Assembly: GCA_013398175.1 (NCBI GenBank)
Contig: VZRZ01002687.1
Span: 542,596 to 606,595 of the forward strand
Source: Climacteris rufus
Taxonomy: Eukaryota; Chordata; Aves; Passeriformes; Climacteridae
Direction: 5' to 3'
Length of the DNA: 64,000 nucleotides
A program made the translations under genes and the position numbers. This document shows, piece after piece, positions 1-12,323 of this stretch. Below the pieces are notes generated by a model. That model was not told where the DNA came from. It saw only the letters and a program-made list of their open reading frames with translations, and did no database searches. Position 1 is the first letter of the stretch. Every line of letters starts with the position of its first letter.

Positions 1-2735
1 CATCTACACACACATGTAGGCTGTATTGCCACAACTACAACAGCAGCATTTTCCATCCATTGCTTATGGCTGCATTAAACCAAGCTGTGCAGTCCATGAC
101 CACTCTAAATCAAAAAATCCATCCCACTTCTGCCTCCAGCCTTTCCCCAGTGGCTCTTGGGAAGCATCCAGAAAACAGGAGTACAACAAAACCTCAACAG
201 CCTAGTGCTCCAGTCCATGCAACCCTCTAAGACTCGGTGTGATTATTTTTTAACCAAAGTGGCAAGACTCTGTCTGACCAAAAATACTGGGAGAAGGGCA
301 GGCAGCACAGAGGTCTGTGATGAGCAGGACCTGCCTGTATTTGCCTTGATCTCTAAACAAATTGAATTAGGCTGAAGCCTTTCCCTTGTCTAAAGTTTAG
401 AATCTTGGGTTGGCTTGGAAGGTTGGAAAGATCATCTAGTTCCAATCCCCCTGCCATGGGCAGAGACCTTCCATTAGAAGCCCCATCCAACCTGGCCTTA
501 GAGGAAAAAGCCTTTCTGGGCTCTCTATTTCATTATTAGCACTGACTAGTAGGTTATGAATTTGTTAGGGGAGGGACTGATGTGCAGACACCCCAGGACA
601 TTGAATCCCCTGCAAGTCACAGCACAGTTCATTTGAAGGGCCAGGAAAGATGTTTCAGTACATTCCGTCACCAAATCACCTGTGGAGACACCTTGTTGTC
701 TGAAATCCTGAGATCCTTTCAAAGGACTTGCAGAAAACCACAAATCAAGAAAGGTTAAAGCCAGGGAAACTGTTCTTCCTCAGCAGAGGCAGTAAAAGAA
801 GAAGTTCAAGGCGAGATTGCAATGACCAGTGTTTGTTCCTGGATGTCCATGAGACACACAGAGCCCAGTGCAATAGATCTGCACATGAAAAGATCCCTCC
901 TGAGCACCTCAGATCAACCACACACATGAAAATGACTTAATGCTATGGAACCACCCATCCAAGATGTGCCAGACCCTGTATGAGCAAGGAGAAGTTTAGA
1001 CAACTGTTTGTCTGGGATGTTTCAGCTTCAGTGAGATTTACTGAAAATGGCAGAGCCAGCAAAGACAGATGACCTTACTCAGGCTGGGCAGTGCCTCATT
1101 CCTGGTGTAATCACATCCAGCTCAGTGGGAAAGCTACTCAACAAAAATCAGAGCCACAGAACCAGAATTTGGGCCTTATTTCCCATTGTGGAAAAATAAT
1201 TTGCTAAAATTCCCAGTCAACAGGTTGTAGTGAGCAATGCCAAATCCACCCAGAGATCCCTCAAGGGCTCTTGCCTGGTTATATCACCAAATCATTCACC
1301 AAAAAATGCAAAAAAAGTTACATTAGGATGAAGCTGACACACAAAATTTGCCAGAAATAGCATTTCAGATACAGAAATCATTGGCAGACTTCAGTTTTTT
1401 AAGACTACTCATTTAAGGACAGTATACCTTTGTAAAGAGAGAGCATTTTATCTGGAGCCATTTTTCCCTACAGAAACCAAGACCAAAAGAACAATGGGGA
1501 GAATTCCCTTTGCCAATTACAGTATGTTAAGTCAGATTTTCTTCCAGTAGGTTCTGTACCTTCAAACGTTGGTCAAGCTTTGTATAATTGTTAGCTGGGG
1601 AAAAGCTATGCTCTTTTCTCCTGCTTCCTCTCTTTACCTCTCTTTACCCTTTAGCGTTACAACAGAATTTTACTGAAGGAGACCATGAAAAGAGTATCAA
1701 AACATTCCACATATTTTCTCTGCATAAACATGCTGTGAATTTCTAATGTAAATAGTGCCAGGGCACTACTGTCACTCAGAGCCCAGGAGTTTACCCAAGT
1801 TAGACAAATTATGCTGCCCCTTATCTCAGTTGTTACAGATTCTTGCCTTTCATTCATTCCTTGCCAGCAGCTGGATTTTGTGTGTAGGGGAGCAAAGAGC
1901 CTCCAATGCTGAAGGTAGCCTCTTGTGGCAAGACCAGTAACACTGGGCTTTCCAGTGGAGAATGCAGAAGGGGATAGCTGATAGCCTTGTTTGCCAAGGC
2001 AGCTATCTAAAGAATGCTGAATTTTGGCAGGTACGAGCAGGAGAAATGCAGTGCTATGAAAATGGACATTGCAAGCTCCCTTCCAAATCTGCAGTGTTTG
2101 GCCCACATCAATAAAACAAATTAACCAAAAAACACTTTTTTACATGTCCTGTAAAAAACCTCCACAAAGCAGAGTTGTGGTTGTGAGTAGAGGGAGGACA
2201 GTGCTGCTGAGCAAATCTGCCTGGCAGGGCCAGTGGCTGCTGCTTCAAACATCATATCCAGACCATAATTAATACTAACCTTCAACTACAGTCAGCAAGT
2301 CTCATTTCCTCCCTGATAAGGAGATACTTACTAGAAGGGAATGCAAGATGTGATGAGGGGATTCATTTCTGAATGTGTTTTTTAGTTTCTGGTAGGGACT
2401 GAGTGAAAGCGCCTGTCCCATGTGGCAGGTGTTGTCCAGCTGTGAAGCCCCTTTGCATCCTGGAGCCTGTGTATGGAAAACAAAGGGCCTGGAAGTTGCC
2501 AGCCCCAAGCCCTGCCTTGCAAGTGCATTATTCCAGGCTCTCCTGCCTGATCCACAGCCCCTTTTAGGAACAGAAAACGCTGAGTCTGCATGGCAGCACC
2601 ACGGGAGGAATGTGCACTGCATGGCCATCTGTAAACTGAGTCCCTGAAACTATGAGTACCTTTAATCCCTTTCCAATAAGTCAGTTCAGCATGTTTTATT
2701 TAGGCAATGCTTTCAAAGAAAGGAAAAGCTCTTAC
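1..2735 (-). other. GRK5: GRK5 intron 2 (5' portion)
   Basis: This is the sequence downstream of exon 2 in the GRK5 sense, starting with the GTAAGAG donor at 2735 and running off the left edge. Apart from a CR1 fragment at 399-502, I see no exon, RNA gene or simple repeat in it. The open frames at 1657-2106 and 2302-2628 on the minus strand lack splice context and recognisable domains. Confidence 0.85.
399..502 (-). mobile_element. CR1 LINE fragment, 3' end
   Basis: The stretch GATCATCTAGTTCCAATCCC, then CTGCCATGGGCAGAGACC, then CCCCATCCAACCTGGCCTT, is the reverse complement of the avian CR1 3' tail. It is 5'-truncated and diverged, with a small deletion replacing the usual 'ACACCTCCCACTAGACCAGG' part. 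It is dead, with no coding capacity. It is in the same orientation as GRK5. Confidence 0.9.
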
Positions 2736-2831
2736 CTATTGTTCTTCGGAGATCTTCACACTGGCTAATGTGAGGGAATTTCAAGATTTCTTTCCACTTT
2801 TTGCTTTTGCCTTTGCGTTTCCCGCCACCCC
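2736..2831 (-). CDS. GRK5: GRK5 coding exon 2 (internal exon)
   Basis: GRK5 is a serine/threonine kinase that phosphorylates agonist-bound G protein-coupled receptors, mainly at the plasma membrane. Read on the minus strand, a CTCTCTCTGCAG acceptor is followed by 96 bases and then a GTAAGAG donor. A candidate branch site (CTAATCC) lies just upstream. The exon starts with the last two bases of a split codon, has 31 whole codons, and ends with the first base of the next codon. It encodes GGGKRKGKSKKWKEIL followed by KFPHISQCEDLRRTI, corresponding to about residues 18-49. The KRKGKSKK run is the known phosphoinositide/calmodulin-binding basic patch, and the following residues begin the RGS-homology domain. 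GRK6 should read NRKGKSKKWRQML here and GRK4 is more divergent, so GRK5 is the best assignment. The exon has no stop and no frameshift. Exon 1 and exons 3 onward lie outside the window. Confidence 0.96.
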
Positions 2832-2970
2832 CTGCAGAGAGAGAAACACCAGGATTAGATTGCTTTGGGGGCATAGTCCCATCCACAGTTCACCTGCCCA
2901 GTCACAGTTCTTAAGGATACCATTAATAATTAAAGCTGAGACATTGTAGGCTGATGTACAGGTAGGTGCC

Positions 2971-3102
2971 TGCAAGTGTTCAAGGAAAGGTTGGATGGAG
3001 CCCTGAGCAACCTGGTCTAGTGAAAGGTGTCTCTGCCCATGGCAGGGAGGTTGGAACTAGATGATCTTTAAATTCTTTTCTAAGCCAAACCATTCTGTGA
3101 TG
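2971..3102 (+). mobile_element. CR1 LINE fragment, 3' end, next to exon 2
   Basis: GTGTTCAAGGAAAGGTTGGA, then AGCAACCTGGTCTAGTG, CTGCCCATGGCAGG, GGAACTAGATGATCTTTAA and the terminal CCATTCTGTGAT, give the avian CR1 3' tail in forward orientation. It is a 5'-truncated copy of about 130 bp. It lies 139 bp upstream of the exon 2 acceptor in the GRK5 sense and is antisense to the gene. Confidence 0.95.
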
Positions 3103-4828
3103 CAGATCAAGTCTGAGCTTGTTTGGGCTTAAAACAGACTGAGGAGGTGGCATCTGTCAGAATACCAGCTTGCTAAAAGCTTGCTTGTGGCACACCAGGT
3201 CCAGTTCAGATGACAGTGCGGAACTGAGCACCTCCAGCATCACCTCTGCCCCAACCAGCAGCCACTTCACACCAGTCAAATAAACTTGTAAAATTACAGC
3301 TCACACCTTTTCAACATGGATATTCCCCTTCTGGTTTTGGGATAAGTCCTGATTCTATCCCAAAAGAAGTGCTGAAAACTCAGGATCAAAATTCAATTCC
3401 TGCCATCCCCTCCCACCCCTCACATTACATATCGTGCCAACATGGCATTGCTGCTGTTGTTACACGTTCTGGTCACTGCTGCTCCCACAGGAGAACTGTG
3501 GGACAAAATTAACAGCTTCATGAGGAAAAAATCTCTTATTGTTTTTTTTTTTTTTCTGTTCTCCTTGGAGAGGCTGTGCAGCCAATGGAGAAGGGGGATC
3601 CCCCTGGACATGAAAGCCCAGATGCAGACTGGGATTCTCCAGGTCACTGTATTTCCTGCAATTCAGTCCCTGCACACAAAATCTGATTCACTTGAGTCTG
3701 TTTTACATGCACTGGCATGTTGAATGACTAACTCAGAGCTGAGTTAATTTTGTAGAGGAGTTGGTAGAGTCACAATTGCAGACTGAGGGTGTGTTGGGTC
3801 CTACATGACATTGCAAGTTAAATTAGGAGAGCACTGACTCAAAAGGTAGCAGACCACCAGAGAGAAAACATGAGCCTTGGAAAAAAATGACAAGTATTGC
3901 TCTCCGTGGGGCGTTTCTGATCACACAGCATCACCTTTGGCACAAGAGTGCTTCTTTTGCATGTCACCTTTTATTCCTTTGCTTTCGGTAGCCAATGGTT
4001 TTGGCATCATAGAGTCTGCCTTGAATTATTTTAAACTTCTTATTGACAGGAACTGACAGTATTTCTACTGTGTGAAATGTAGACCAGAGATATCTGCACT
4101 GGCCATACAGGAACTAGCTTGTTTGGACTATCAGAAGTACAGCCCTGCTATCCTTTCCAGGAATTAGACTGCAGCAAAGCACAGAGAGCTGTGACTCCTC
4201 CACACCACACAGTATTATGCAACACAGATGTACCCTTTGGGTCTGTAATGAATTCTGCTTCAACCTCCCCTCTTCAATGCATCCCAGCCACTGTTGATAA
4301 GGCCATTTCCTTTCCCATCCCTCTGGCCAGAGCCTCAGAGAGCCTGTGTTGCTCACTTGGTCTCGCATGCTGAGGCTATAAGGTGCTGAGAAGCATTTTG
4401 TGGGCTGGGGTGAGCACTGTGATCATGTGTTCCTAACTCCTGGAGCACATCTATTCACAACTCCTGGCTCTGCTCTGGCTGCCAGTGGCCACAGGGGTTG
4501 GATTCAGCAACCCTAAGGGACCTCATTGGCTTTCACATCCCCAAAAGCCCACTCCTACAATCCTGCACAGAAACTCCTGCATGCCAGGCTGCCCCTCCAC
4601 TTGTACCTCTTCTTCTCTTCCATGGGCACCTTTCTTAATGCTCCTGCCCTTAAGCCTCATCACACTGTACTTACACTTCTCTGCACCCTCCCTTTGTTTG
4701 CTCCTCTGGCGAATGGTCCTTCCACCAGGAATTCCTGCTTCCTTCTCTCTGCCAGTTATTCTCTTTGGCTATATTTTCTTCTCTGAACTTTTCTTCTGTT
4801 TGTGTTTTTCCATACACTCATTAATATT
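3103..4828. other. Intronic sequence without genes
   Basis: No exon, RNA gene or identifiable transposon is seen. It contains a T14 run at 3542-3555. From about 4540 to 4825 the plus strand is strongly pyrimidine-rich (CTTCTTCTCTTCC-like), which generates long chance open frames rich in Leu, Ser, Phe and Pro. Confidence 0.6.
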
Positions 4829-5090
4829 AGAATCACAGAATCACAGAATATGCTGCAAGGGGAACCTGCTTCAGTGCTCAGCCACCCTCTGGGTCAAAAA
4901 GCTTTTCCTGATATCCAACCTCCATGTACAAACATGTGCTCCTCATTTCTGGCTGCTGCCTCTGCCACTGCAGAAACCTGCTTTGCTTTCACCAAGGGTC
5001 ACACAGAGGTGCTGTTCAGAGCAGGCAGGAGCTCTCTGCTCAAGGCGTTTGCAGCTGCTTGGGCAGCAGTGCCTTCTCAGTTTTCCCAAA
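4829..5090 (-). mobile_element. CR1 LINE fragment, 3' end, internally deleted
   Basis: It begins with the duplicated octamer-type end AGAATCACAGAATCACAGAA and continues as GTGCTCAGCCACCCTCTGGG and TTTTCCTGATATCCAACCT, the reverse complement of the CR1 3' region. About 100 bp of the usual tail between the octamers and 'CCTGTTCCAGTGCCCA' is missing. The portion to about 4925 is secure. The continuation to about 5090 (GGTCACACAGAGGTGCTGTT) is more diverged and its boundary approximate. Confidence 0.85.
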
Positions 5091-7907
5091 CTCTTCTGCA
5101 CACACAAGGCAGTGGGAGTGAGCCAGATGAAAGTCTCCTTTAGGATGCATCTGCTCAACACTGGTACATCTTCACCCACTGAGGATCTACCCTCCAGGCC
5201 CAAGCACTAGAGATTCCAGAGGGCAGCTGCTTCCCCAGCCACCTTTACAGAAGTCCTCACAAAATGGTTGCATCTTTAGCAGCATCAAGCGGTGAAAATA
5301 TTGCAAATAGCCCTTTGCTCGAAATCTCATAACTCTGATATTTGTGAAGAGCTGAAATTTTTCTGCTAAGCTGGGCCACAGCATTTTAAAAACCCGTTCA
5401 ATGTGAAATATATATTGACATATTTACATTCGATGATGTATTTCTGACATTAAATTTCCATCAAAACTAGAGAAGGGCTCTGTGGTCCCCTGTTAGAACT
5501 GTGATCAATACAGCCAGCGTGTTCTCTTCTCTTTTGTGGCTATCCTCCAAAAATAAGCAGCCCTGCCTGATGAATCATTTGCTCTTAGCTGAGCGTGAAG
5601 TAGCGTTCCTGCTTTGCTTGTGACGTCTTTATGTTAAAGATTCTGATCAAGTGCTTTAATCGACCTGACCTTTCCGCTCTCAGCTTTTCTCGTGGAGCCA
5701 GCAGTGTTTGCTGGCTCCAAATGTTAATTCTGGGGGGGGTTGAAGGACATAATGCAGTGAGACAGCTGAGACAGAGCAAATTGTCTAGCAGAGCTAAAAG
5801 CTAAAAGGGGAGGTTTCTCCGAACAGGTCAGGCACGGTGCAGGTTGCAAAGGGAAGCTTTTCACACGTTGCCTTGATTGCTGCTTTTGCACCGTGTATTC
5901 CATGCAGGAGGATTTGCATTCTTCGAGGCAGCTTCTCAGGGCAAGACTTGACAGGCATGCCATCTTTTAGATGTGAGTTCCATCATATGGCGTTGGAGGG
6001 CCTGACTGCTTTAAAATTTTGGTTTGTTGATGACGAAAGGTGAGCTGCCAGCACCAGCATGAAACCTCAGCTCTGCTTCCTTGCATGCACTGAACAACTC
6101 AGTGTTTGCAAACTGAGGGCTGAAGCTAATTCTCTGACATGTCAAACAGTCCTGCAGGAAACGAAAGCATTTGCTCTACATCGTACCTACTGAAAAATAC
6201 ATGGCATTTTTCACATCATCTTGTGATGCCGCATGGCAAATCTAGCTCTGATCTCTGCCTGCAAGGAGAGAGACAAAACCAGAGACACACATGTAAAACA
6301 CTTGCTAGCAGGAGCTACCCTTAGCCTACAGTGCCTGCTTTTTTTTCCCCCTTCATTGTCAGTATATACTTATTCTCCTAACACTGAGAGGAGACAGGAA
6401 AATACCTGCACGTTATTAAACCCGTGAGATATCAAGTGGCTTGTCCAAAACTACATGAGAAATCAGATAGAGGAAAGAGCTTAAGCTGAAGAAGCCAAGG
6501 CTTTGAGCCTGTTAATTCTGCTAAAGACAGCATCAAGCCATGCTCCTGCTCAGCTGATTGAAGATATTTCACAGCACAAAGTAAAACATTTTGTTGGGTG
6601 AATTAATTCCAGCACCATGCCTGTAGTATATTTCATCCATGCCTCATGCTACCATGCAAGGTGGTTTTTCAGCATGGCTAAGCTGGTTTCCTACTGGTGC
6701 TCTGTTCTTGCCCAAGTTGATAAGCCAGCAGCACACCCCTTGCTGCCAGGCCTGGCTAACCCAACACAGCCATTGCATTGCCTTCAAATATATTAACTGC
6801 AATCCAGTTGATCCACACATCACCAGAGGATGGCTACAGCTTCTGTCTTCCATCTCACAAGAGTAGCTGGGCTGCCACCCAAGGCCTTCCCAATCAGAGT
6901 ACAGAGCTCTGTACCCTTGGAATGCAAGGCCTTGATTACAGAGTGAAAGTAGTGAAACAAACTCCAAAAATGTTAAAGTAAAAAAATCATGGTTAGTGGC
7001 CTATTTCCACTCAAAAGATGTTTACGTTTCTTCTCCTCTTCCTCTTGCCACCCTTTTTTAACTCTATCCCATCAAGGTGTTTGAAGCTCTGTGTTATATA
7101 TAGAATATATTAGAGTATATTAGAGCAAGGTCTGTCCAGTAAAGGATTGACTGCAGGCAGCTTCAAAGGAAGATCTTGGAAAGCTGTTTCTGAAGTATTT
7201 GAAAAACAGGAACTTTGTTCCATTTCTGTTAATTAGATATGGCTAACAAAACATGAAAGCATATTGCTTCCAAACAATTTCTTTTTCTTTTTTAGAATCA
7301 ATGCTATGTAGATTTAGGCTGTTCTTATGATCCTGGTAAACGCCCTGAACTGTTGAATGCCCTCATGTCTCATGTGGGTGTGAATACCAAAGATTAACTG
7401 TGTATTTGTGAAGGAAAAGAATACTAAGTTTAATCTTGTTTTCCTAGAGCACTACTCCTTAATGAGACAGCATGAACAAAACTTACCATCCCATCATTTT
7501 CCCCTAGGAATTTTTTATGTCTAATACATCCAGCCTCTGAGGCAAACAATTTCACCTTTATTAGACCTGTTTCACGTGGAAGTTCTCCCAGGTTCACTAT
7601 TCTTCTTTCATATTAGTCCCACCTACGCTCAACTGTACTGGCAAATAAAACCCAGCTTGTTTTCAAAGAATGAAAGACACCGCTTGCTCTCTGCCCTTCA
7701 TCCTGCCCTTCTCCTCTGTGAAAGCAGAAAAAAACCCCAGGAACCCTGTTTTATTCTTACAAGATTTAAGATGACACTCCTGACTAACCTGTGCTTACAA
7801 GACCATTAGGAACCTCTTTATGAATTCCCTTCTGTCAGCCCAAGGAAAATAGGAAGAGTATGAGGGCTGGATTTCCAAAAGCAGGTAGGTGCCCACCATC
7901 CACTGGC
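5091..7907. other. Intronic sequence without genes
   Basis: No gene is seen. The block at about 5560-5960 keeps several CpGs and a TGACGTC half-palindrome at 5621-5627, and has a G8 run at 5732-5739. A short AT-rich imperfect duplication (TATATTAGAG type) lies at 7096-7124. An AT-rich, low-complexity-free stretch at 5385-5470 could be a conserved non-coding element, but I cannot test this. Confidence 0.55.
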
Positions 7908-7908
7908 A

Positions 7909-7951
7909 TGCAGTGCCTCTGCAAACTCTGCAGTGCCTCTGCAAAAAACTC
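7909..7951. repeat. Two-copy tandem duplication, about 20 bp
   Basis: TGCAGTGCCTCTGCAAACTC at 7909-7928 is followed directly by a second copy with an inserted AAA at 7929-7951. The pair abuts the CR1 tail fragment beginning at 7952. Confidence 0.85.
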
Positions 7952-7985
7952 GGCTTGATGATCCTTTTGGGTCCATAAGATCCAA
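7952..7985 (+). mobile_element. CR1 LINE tail fragment (very short)
   Basis: Positions 7952-7974 match 10240-10262 exactly (23 bp, core CTTGATGATCCTTTTGGGTC), which is the last part of an avian CR1 3' UTR. The rest of the element is absent or too eroded to see. The 23-bp identity to another tail in the window supports the call despite its length. Confidence 0.65.
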
Positions 7986-10206
7986 TAAAAAGTCCACAAC
8001 AAGCCCTCAAAAGAGACTTACGTTACACAGCTCCTCTTATCGACGCTAATCTGTCTTTATCTCCCGCAGCTTTTTCGCAGAACACGGTTCTGAAGAGTCA
8101 CAGACCATGATAAGGGTTTTGTGCCCACCTTCCCTGCTGTCACAGCACTTTTGTTCATAATGATGCTACAAATACCTGGCAACCGCTGTGTGAAACATCT
8201 CATTGCTTCTTGGAAATGAAGAGCAGATGTATTTCATGTTTAAGCCTCCAGAACCACAGAGATGGGAACTTCATAAGCAAAAGAGCAAGGTTCTGCCCAG
8301 CAGAGCCAGGCTGGCTTTGCAATCTGGTTACCAGAGGGCAAGAGGGCAAAATATTTTGTATACAACTGGCATCTAAAGTCCTATTAATGCTGGCTTACAG
8401 AAGCCACTGTTGATAAACACTCACTGCAGGAATATCTACCTGTGATTTAAAGAAGAGGTCAAGTAGTACTGTAAACACTGATGAGTGGCTGAAATGTGAC
8501 TTTAGCAACACATTTTATATGTTAATAATAATGTTAACAATATGCTTTAATAGCATGCACTGCCCTGAAGGGACAGAGAAAGCTGAGGGATTAGTCTTTG
8601 AAGACTGATCCTCAAGGCTTAACTATCATATGTCAAGGCCATTTGTTACTACCCTAGGAATATAAAGGAGTCTTTGCACAAGCTACCTTTATGCCTAGTA
8701 GGAGCACACTGAAAGGATTTAACTAAACTGAAAAAACAGGCCTTTAATTTCTTCTGTTAGTCTCAAGTAGGTATCCCAATTTTGGCATTCTCCATACAAC
8801 TCTGCCTATATCTTCTACTGGATAATTTCAATGCATCTTTGACATTATTTCAACCAGTTGTCTTTGGGTTTTGTAGGTCAATTCACATATATTGGGCTTA
8901 CATTTCACTGCTACATTAACAGGGAGTTTAGTGACGAATTTCCCTGGATGCAGTTTAATTTCCTCCTGCATAAGCACCTATAGTTTGTCTATTCTGGTGT
9001 CTCTCTCTTTAATAACTTGTATTTAACTGCTTTGTGTTTATCTGCAGCTGATGAACAAGCAAAAAGAGATTGCTGGCTTTTATACCACAAACAAAAATAA
9101 TCTAGAAGATACAAAGTATGCTGAAAATTTACAATCTATTAGAAAACAAACAGACCAAATCTTACAAAAATAAAGCCAGCTATAATCTAAAACAGTAAAC
9201 TTTAGAAGAGCCCAAAATTTTAATTTCCTATACTTAACCTCAAAGCAAACTAGGCTACTGGCACAAATCCAGGCAGTTTTGTTGGATTTAGAATGCACTA
9301 CCATGCACTGGGTGCTTCAACATGTCTGGAGGACTGTCTGGGGACCATTGAAAGATTTTCTCCATCAGTAGTGTAGATAACAGAAAAATAAAATTTGTAA
9401 CACCTCAGTATCAATGATTACTATGGGAGACCAGCCTTTTGAACAGAGTTGTTGAGAATCAAGGTTATCACCCTGCTAAATGTTAAATCTCTCAGTGGAC
9501 CCTTCCTCCAAACTGGAGCTGAGACCGTATTTCAAAGTTCTACAAAATTCTGATTTAAAGACTTTAAACATCACAGTGTGATAACATTTGAGTCATCTCA
9601 GTTCTCTAACGTCAAAACATTATCACAGAACACATCAAATAGAGTACCAAGATATTGTATCAGTGGAACAAGAAGGATATGCTAAACTGACATTCTTTAC
9701 TTTGTTAAAATGATGTTTCTATATTGTCAATAAGAAGGTAGAAAAAGCAAATCATCATTTCTTTTAAGCAGACACCTTCCTGCAAACCCTTTAATTTTTG
9801 ACAAAACTTCATTCTCCGAAAGGAAAATTCTTTTGTCAGAAATGTTCTCAACTGTCACATGCTTTGAAGTACACAAGAATCAAACAAGGAATGTGGTCTC
9901 CCCATAGCTGAAGGTTGGAGTAAATCCAAATTCCCATATTCCTTACTGATTCCCTTGAGTTAACTCACACAGCTGTGAATTACACTGACTGTAAGAGACC
10001 TGCTTCCCATTCTTCTAAAGTAAGAATGGAAACCCCTGCTCCAGAAATCCTGCTTGAATAGGGCTCGATAATATCTCTCCAGGAAGGAACTCCTCTTTAA
10101 GCAATGGCTTTTGAACTTATGACCTGCTCCATATATCCATTACCCTGTTCAGCAACATGCATGCAAGCTACCAACCAATGCCTCCAAACCCCAACCTGCA
10201 AGTGCA
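7986..10206. other. Intronic sequence without genes, AT-rich
   Basis: No exon, RNA gene or transposon is recognised. Much of 8460-9780 is AT-rich with few CpGs and frequent stops in all frames. Confidence 0.55.
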
Positions 10207-10292
10207 ACTTGGGGTGGTCCTGTGCAGGCTCAGGAGTTGGGCTTGATGATCCTTTTGGGTCCTTTCTAACTCAGGATATTCTAGGAGTCTAT
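10207..10292 (+). mobile_element. CR1 LINE fragment, 3' end
   Basis: CTTGGGGTGGTCCTGTGCAG, then CTCAGGAGTTGGGCTTGATG, TCTAACTCAGGATATTCTA and a terminal GAGTCTATGA, give the 3' end of an avian CR1 in forward orientation, 5'-truncated to about 85 bp. It belongs to the tail type in which 'GATCCTTTTGGGTCC' precedes the terminal octamers. Confidence 0.9.
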
Positions 10293-12153
10293 GAACTCCT
10301 CACCCACATACAGTCCATGTATTGCCCGTGTAGACTGCCCAGGAGGATGTGTGGTGCTCCTGAATACAGTGGTGTTCCTCAGACAGCCCAGATGTTCTTA
10401 GGGCTGGCCCCTAAACCCAAAATACCTTGAAAGTATTAAGTACACTGAGATAAATTTCTAGAAACCTGAAAGTCTCTGCTGATTTTCTGATCCATAATAT
10501 GCAGTTCTGATGTTTAGCAACACAACAGAAGAATGTGCAACACGAGACAGGCAGAAGGATTGCAAAGAAACCTGGCCCTGGTACAGGCAAATACATGGGG
10601 CTCAGCTCTCCTGAAAAATATGGTGTCAGTTGCAGAGGGAGAACATGCAAAAACCCAGCCCAGAGCAGGAAATGATGTGGGTTCTGTCTGTCCCTGTCAA
10701 AGAGCTGTGTGGGCTTTTTCTCCTGCAAATAGTTCTGCAGTATCTAAAAAAATAACTTAGCCTCCCTGTGCTTGACATTTGAGTCTTATAAGGAGTATTT
10801 CTGAACTGTGGGGAGGAGATCCAGCTGGAGGGGAGGTGAGAATTCAAGTGTTCCTATCAGCTGTCTGTAGCCAAGCTCTGAGAATTACGTTCTATTCTGG
10901 TTTTTTGCCCTCACCTAGATCAATTGCCAACAAGCCTAAAGAAAAGAATGTTAGTAAACATCACGAAAAATTAACGATTTGAGACAAGCTGTTCTATTAG
11001 GCCTGACTGATTTATTATTTCCATGAAATTGGTAGAATTGGTAAAACTTTGAGATGTTCTGATAAAAACCCAGAAATCAAAAAATTGTGAAAATTAGGCA
11101 GGGAACCTCTTTAATAGATGTGTCTGGGCTATACTGCCAGAATTATTTTAGGGGAACTTCCCTTCTGTGACACTTCAGGCCTTTTGCTTCCAGAGTCAGC
11201 CAGGAAGAAAAGTACAGCACCATAATATCTCAGACTGGGTCACTTTTTATTTGGGATCAGGATCAGATAAATCTTTCTTTACCACAGAAGCAGATAACTT
11301 ACAATCTTCCTGGTTTTCCATGGTCAAATAACACACCAATTTCTCAGGCATATGCATAAAACATAAATTAAACCCTAGATATATGACAAGCCTTCAAACA
11401 TGCCAGAGAGGCAATGTGGAGAGTGTATGAAGCCCCCCTGAAATGCCTGGTTACAACAAGCATTTGCCAGCTGCAGTGACTGGCTGGCAGAGGGGAAAAG
11501 GTGTGGGCACAGAGACTTTGATTTGGAGGAAAGAGATTCTATGTGAATACCAGGGAAAAACTGTCAGGGGGTGCACAGAACTGATGCAAAATGGCATGGC
11601 CAGCTTTAGATGAGACTTCCCCCTTACTCAGCTACACAGCCTGGCTTTGGCCCCATCATCTTCTCCAACAACAAGGTACCAACAACTGCTTTCTGTGGAT
11701 CTTGCTGGCACACCCTGCTAGATCACCCCTGAAATGACAGAAAATATCCCCCTTAAAAATCACTGACAGCCCCAGACGTGATGGTAACAGCATTGTACGT
11801 GTCAGCTTTGGGGATCATTATTGTAAAAGGTTACAGAAGGGATTTGGGTTAATGGAGGTAATCTGTGATTATCTGATGCAACAGATTGCTCTGCCAGTGA
11901 CTCATTCCTTCTGCCACAATATATTGTGGGTTGCAGCTGCAAATAGCGAGCAGGATGGAGCTGGCTCCCAACCTAAGACTGTCCCTGTTGTTCAGAGAAA
12001 CCCCTCTAAGAGGGGGTGCCAAGCCTTTGCAGGTGTGTGACAGCCTGGCACAGCTCTCCTGAGGGGAGTGGGCTGTAGCAGTGTACTACAGTCACTCATT
12101 CATGGGTGTTACTATAGCTACCAGTTGAAGGGCTCAACACAAAAAGCAGAAAT
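10293..12153. other. Intronic sequence without genes
   Basis: Nothing recognisable is seen. The minus-strand open frame at 10411-10728 and the plus-strand frame at 10104-10430, which runs through the CR1 tail, have no domain and no splice context. Confidence 0.55.
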
Positions 12154-12192
12154 AAAAAAAAAGAAAAAGAAAAAGAAAAAGAAAAAAGAAAA
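12154..12192. repeat. (AAAAAG)n microsatellite
   Basis: This is a purine-only tract made of an A run followed by four to five AAAAAG units and GAAAAAAGAAAA. It is the longest hexanucleotide repeat in the window. Confidence 0.95.
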
Positions 12193-12322
12193 TTAGGCAG
12201 TAGAAGACAAAAAACAAGGAAACTTGTAAAGCAAAGGCAGAGGGTTCCTCTGATTAGCTAATGAAGTGCTTCAAAAGCAGCGACTGAAAAATGAGGCTTG
12301 AAGGTTGCATGGTGTAAGCGTC

Positions 12323-12323
12323 N
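12323..12323. other. Single ambiguous base (N)
   Basis: One unresolved base lies in TCNGGGATGG. It falls in intronic sequence and affects no feature. Confidence 1.

Noticed and set aside
4485..5210. Longest open frame in the window (241 codons, plus strand)
   Set aside because: It starts in a pyrimidine-rich tract and runs into an antisense CR1 fragment from 4829. The product is low-complexity Leu/Ser/Pro with no domain, and there is no splice or promoter context.
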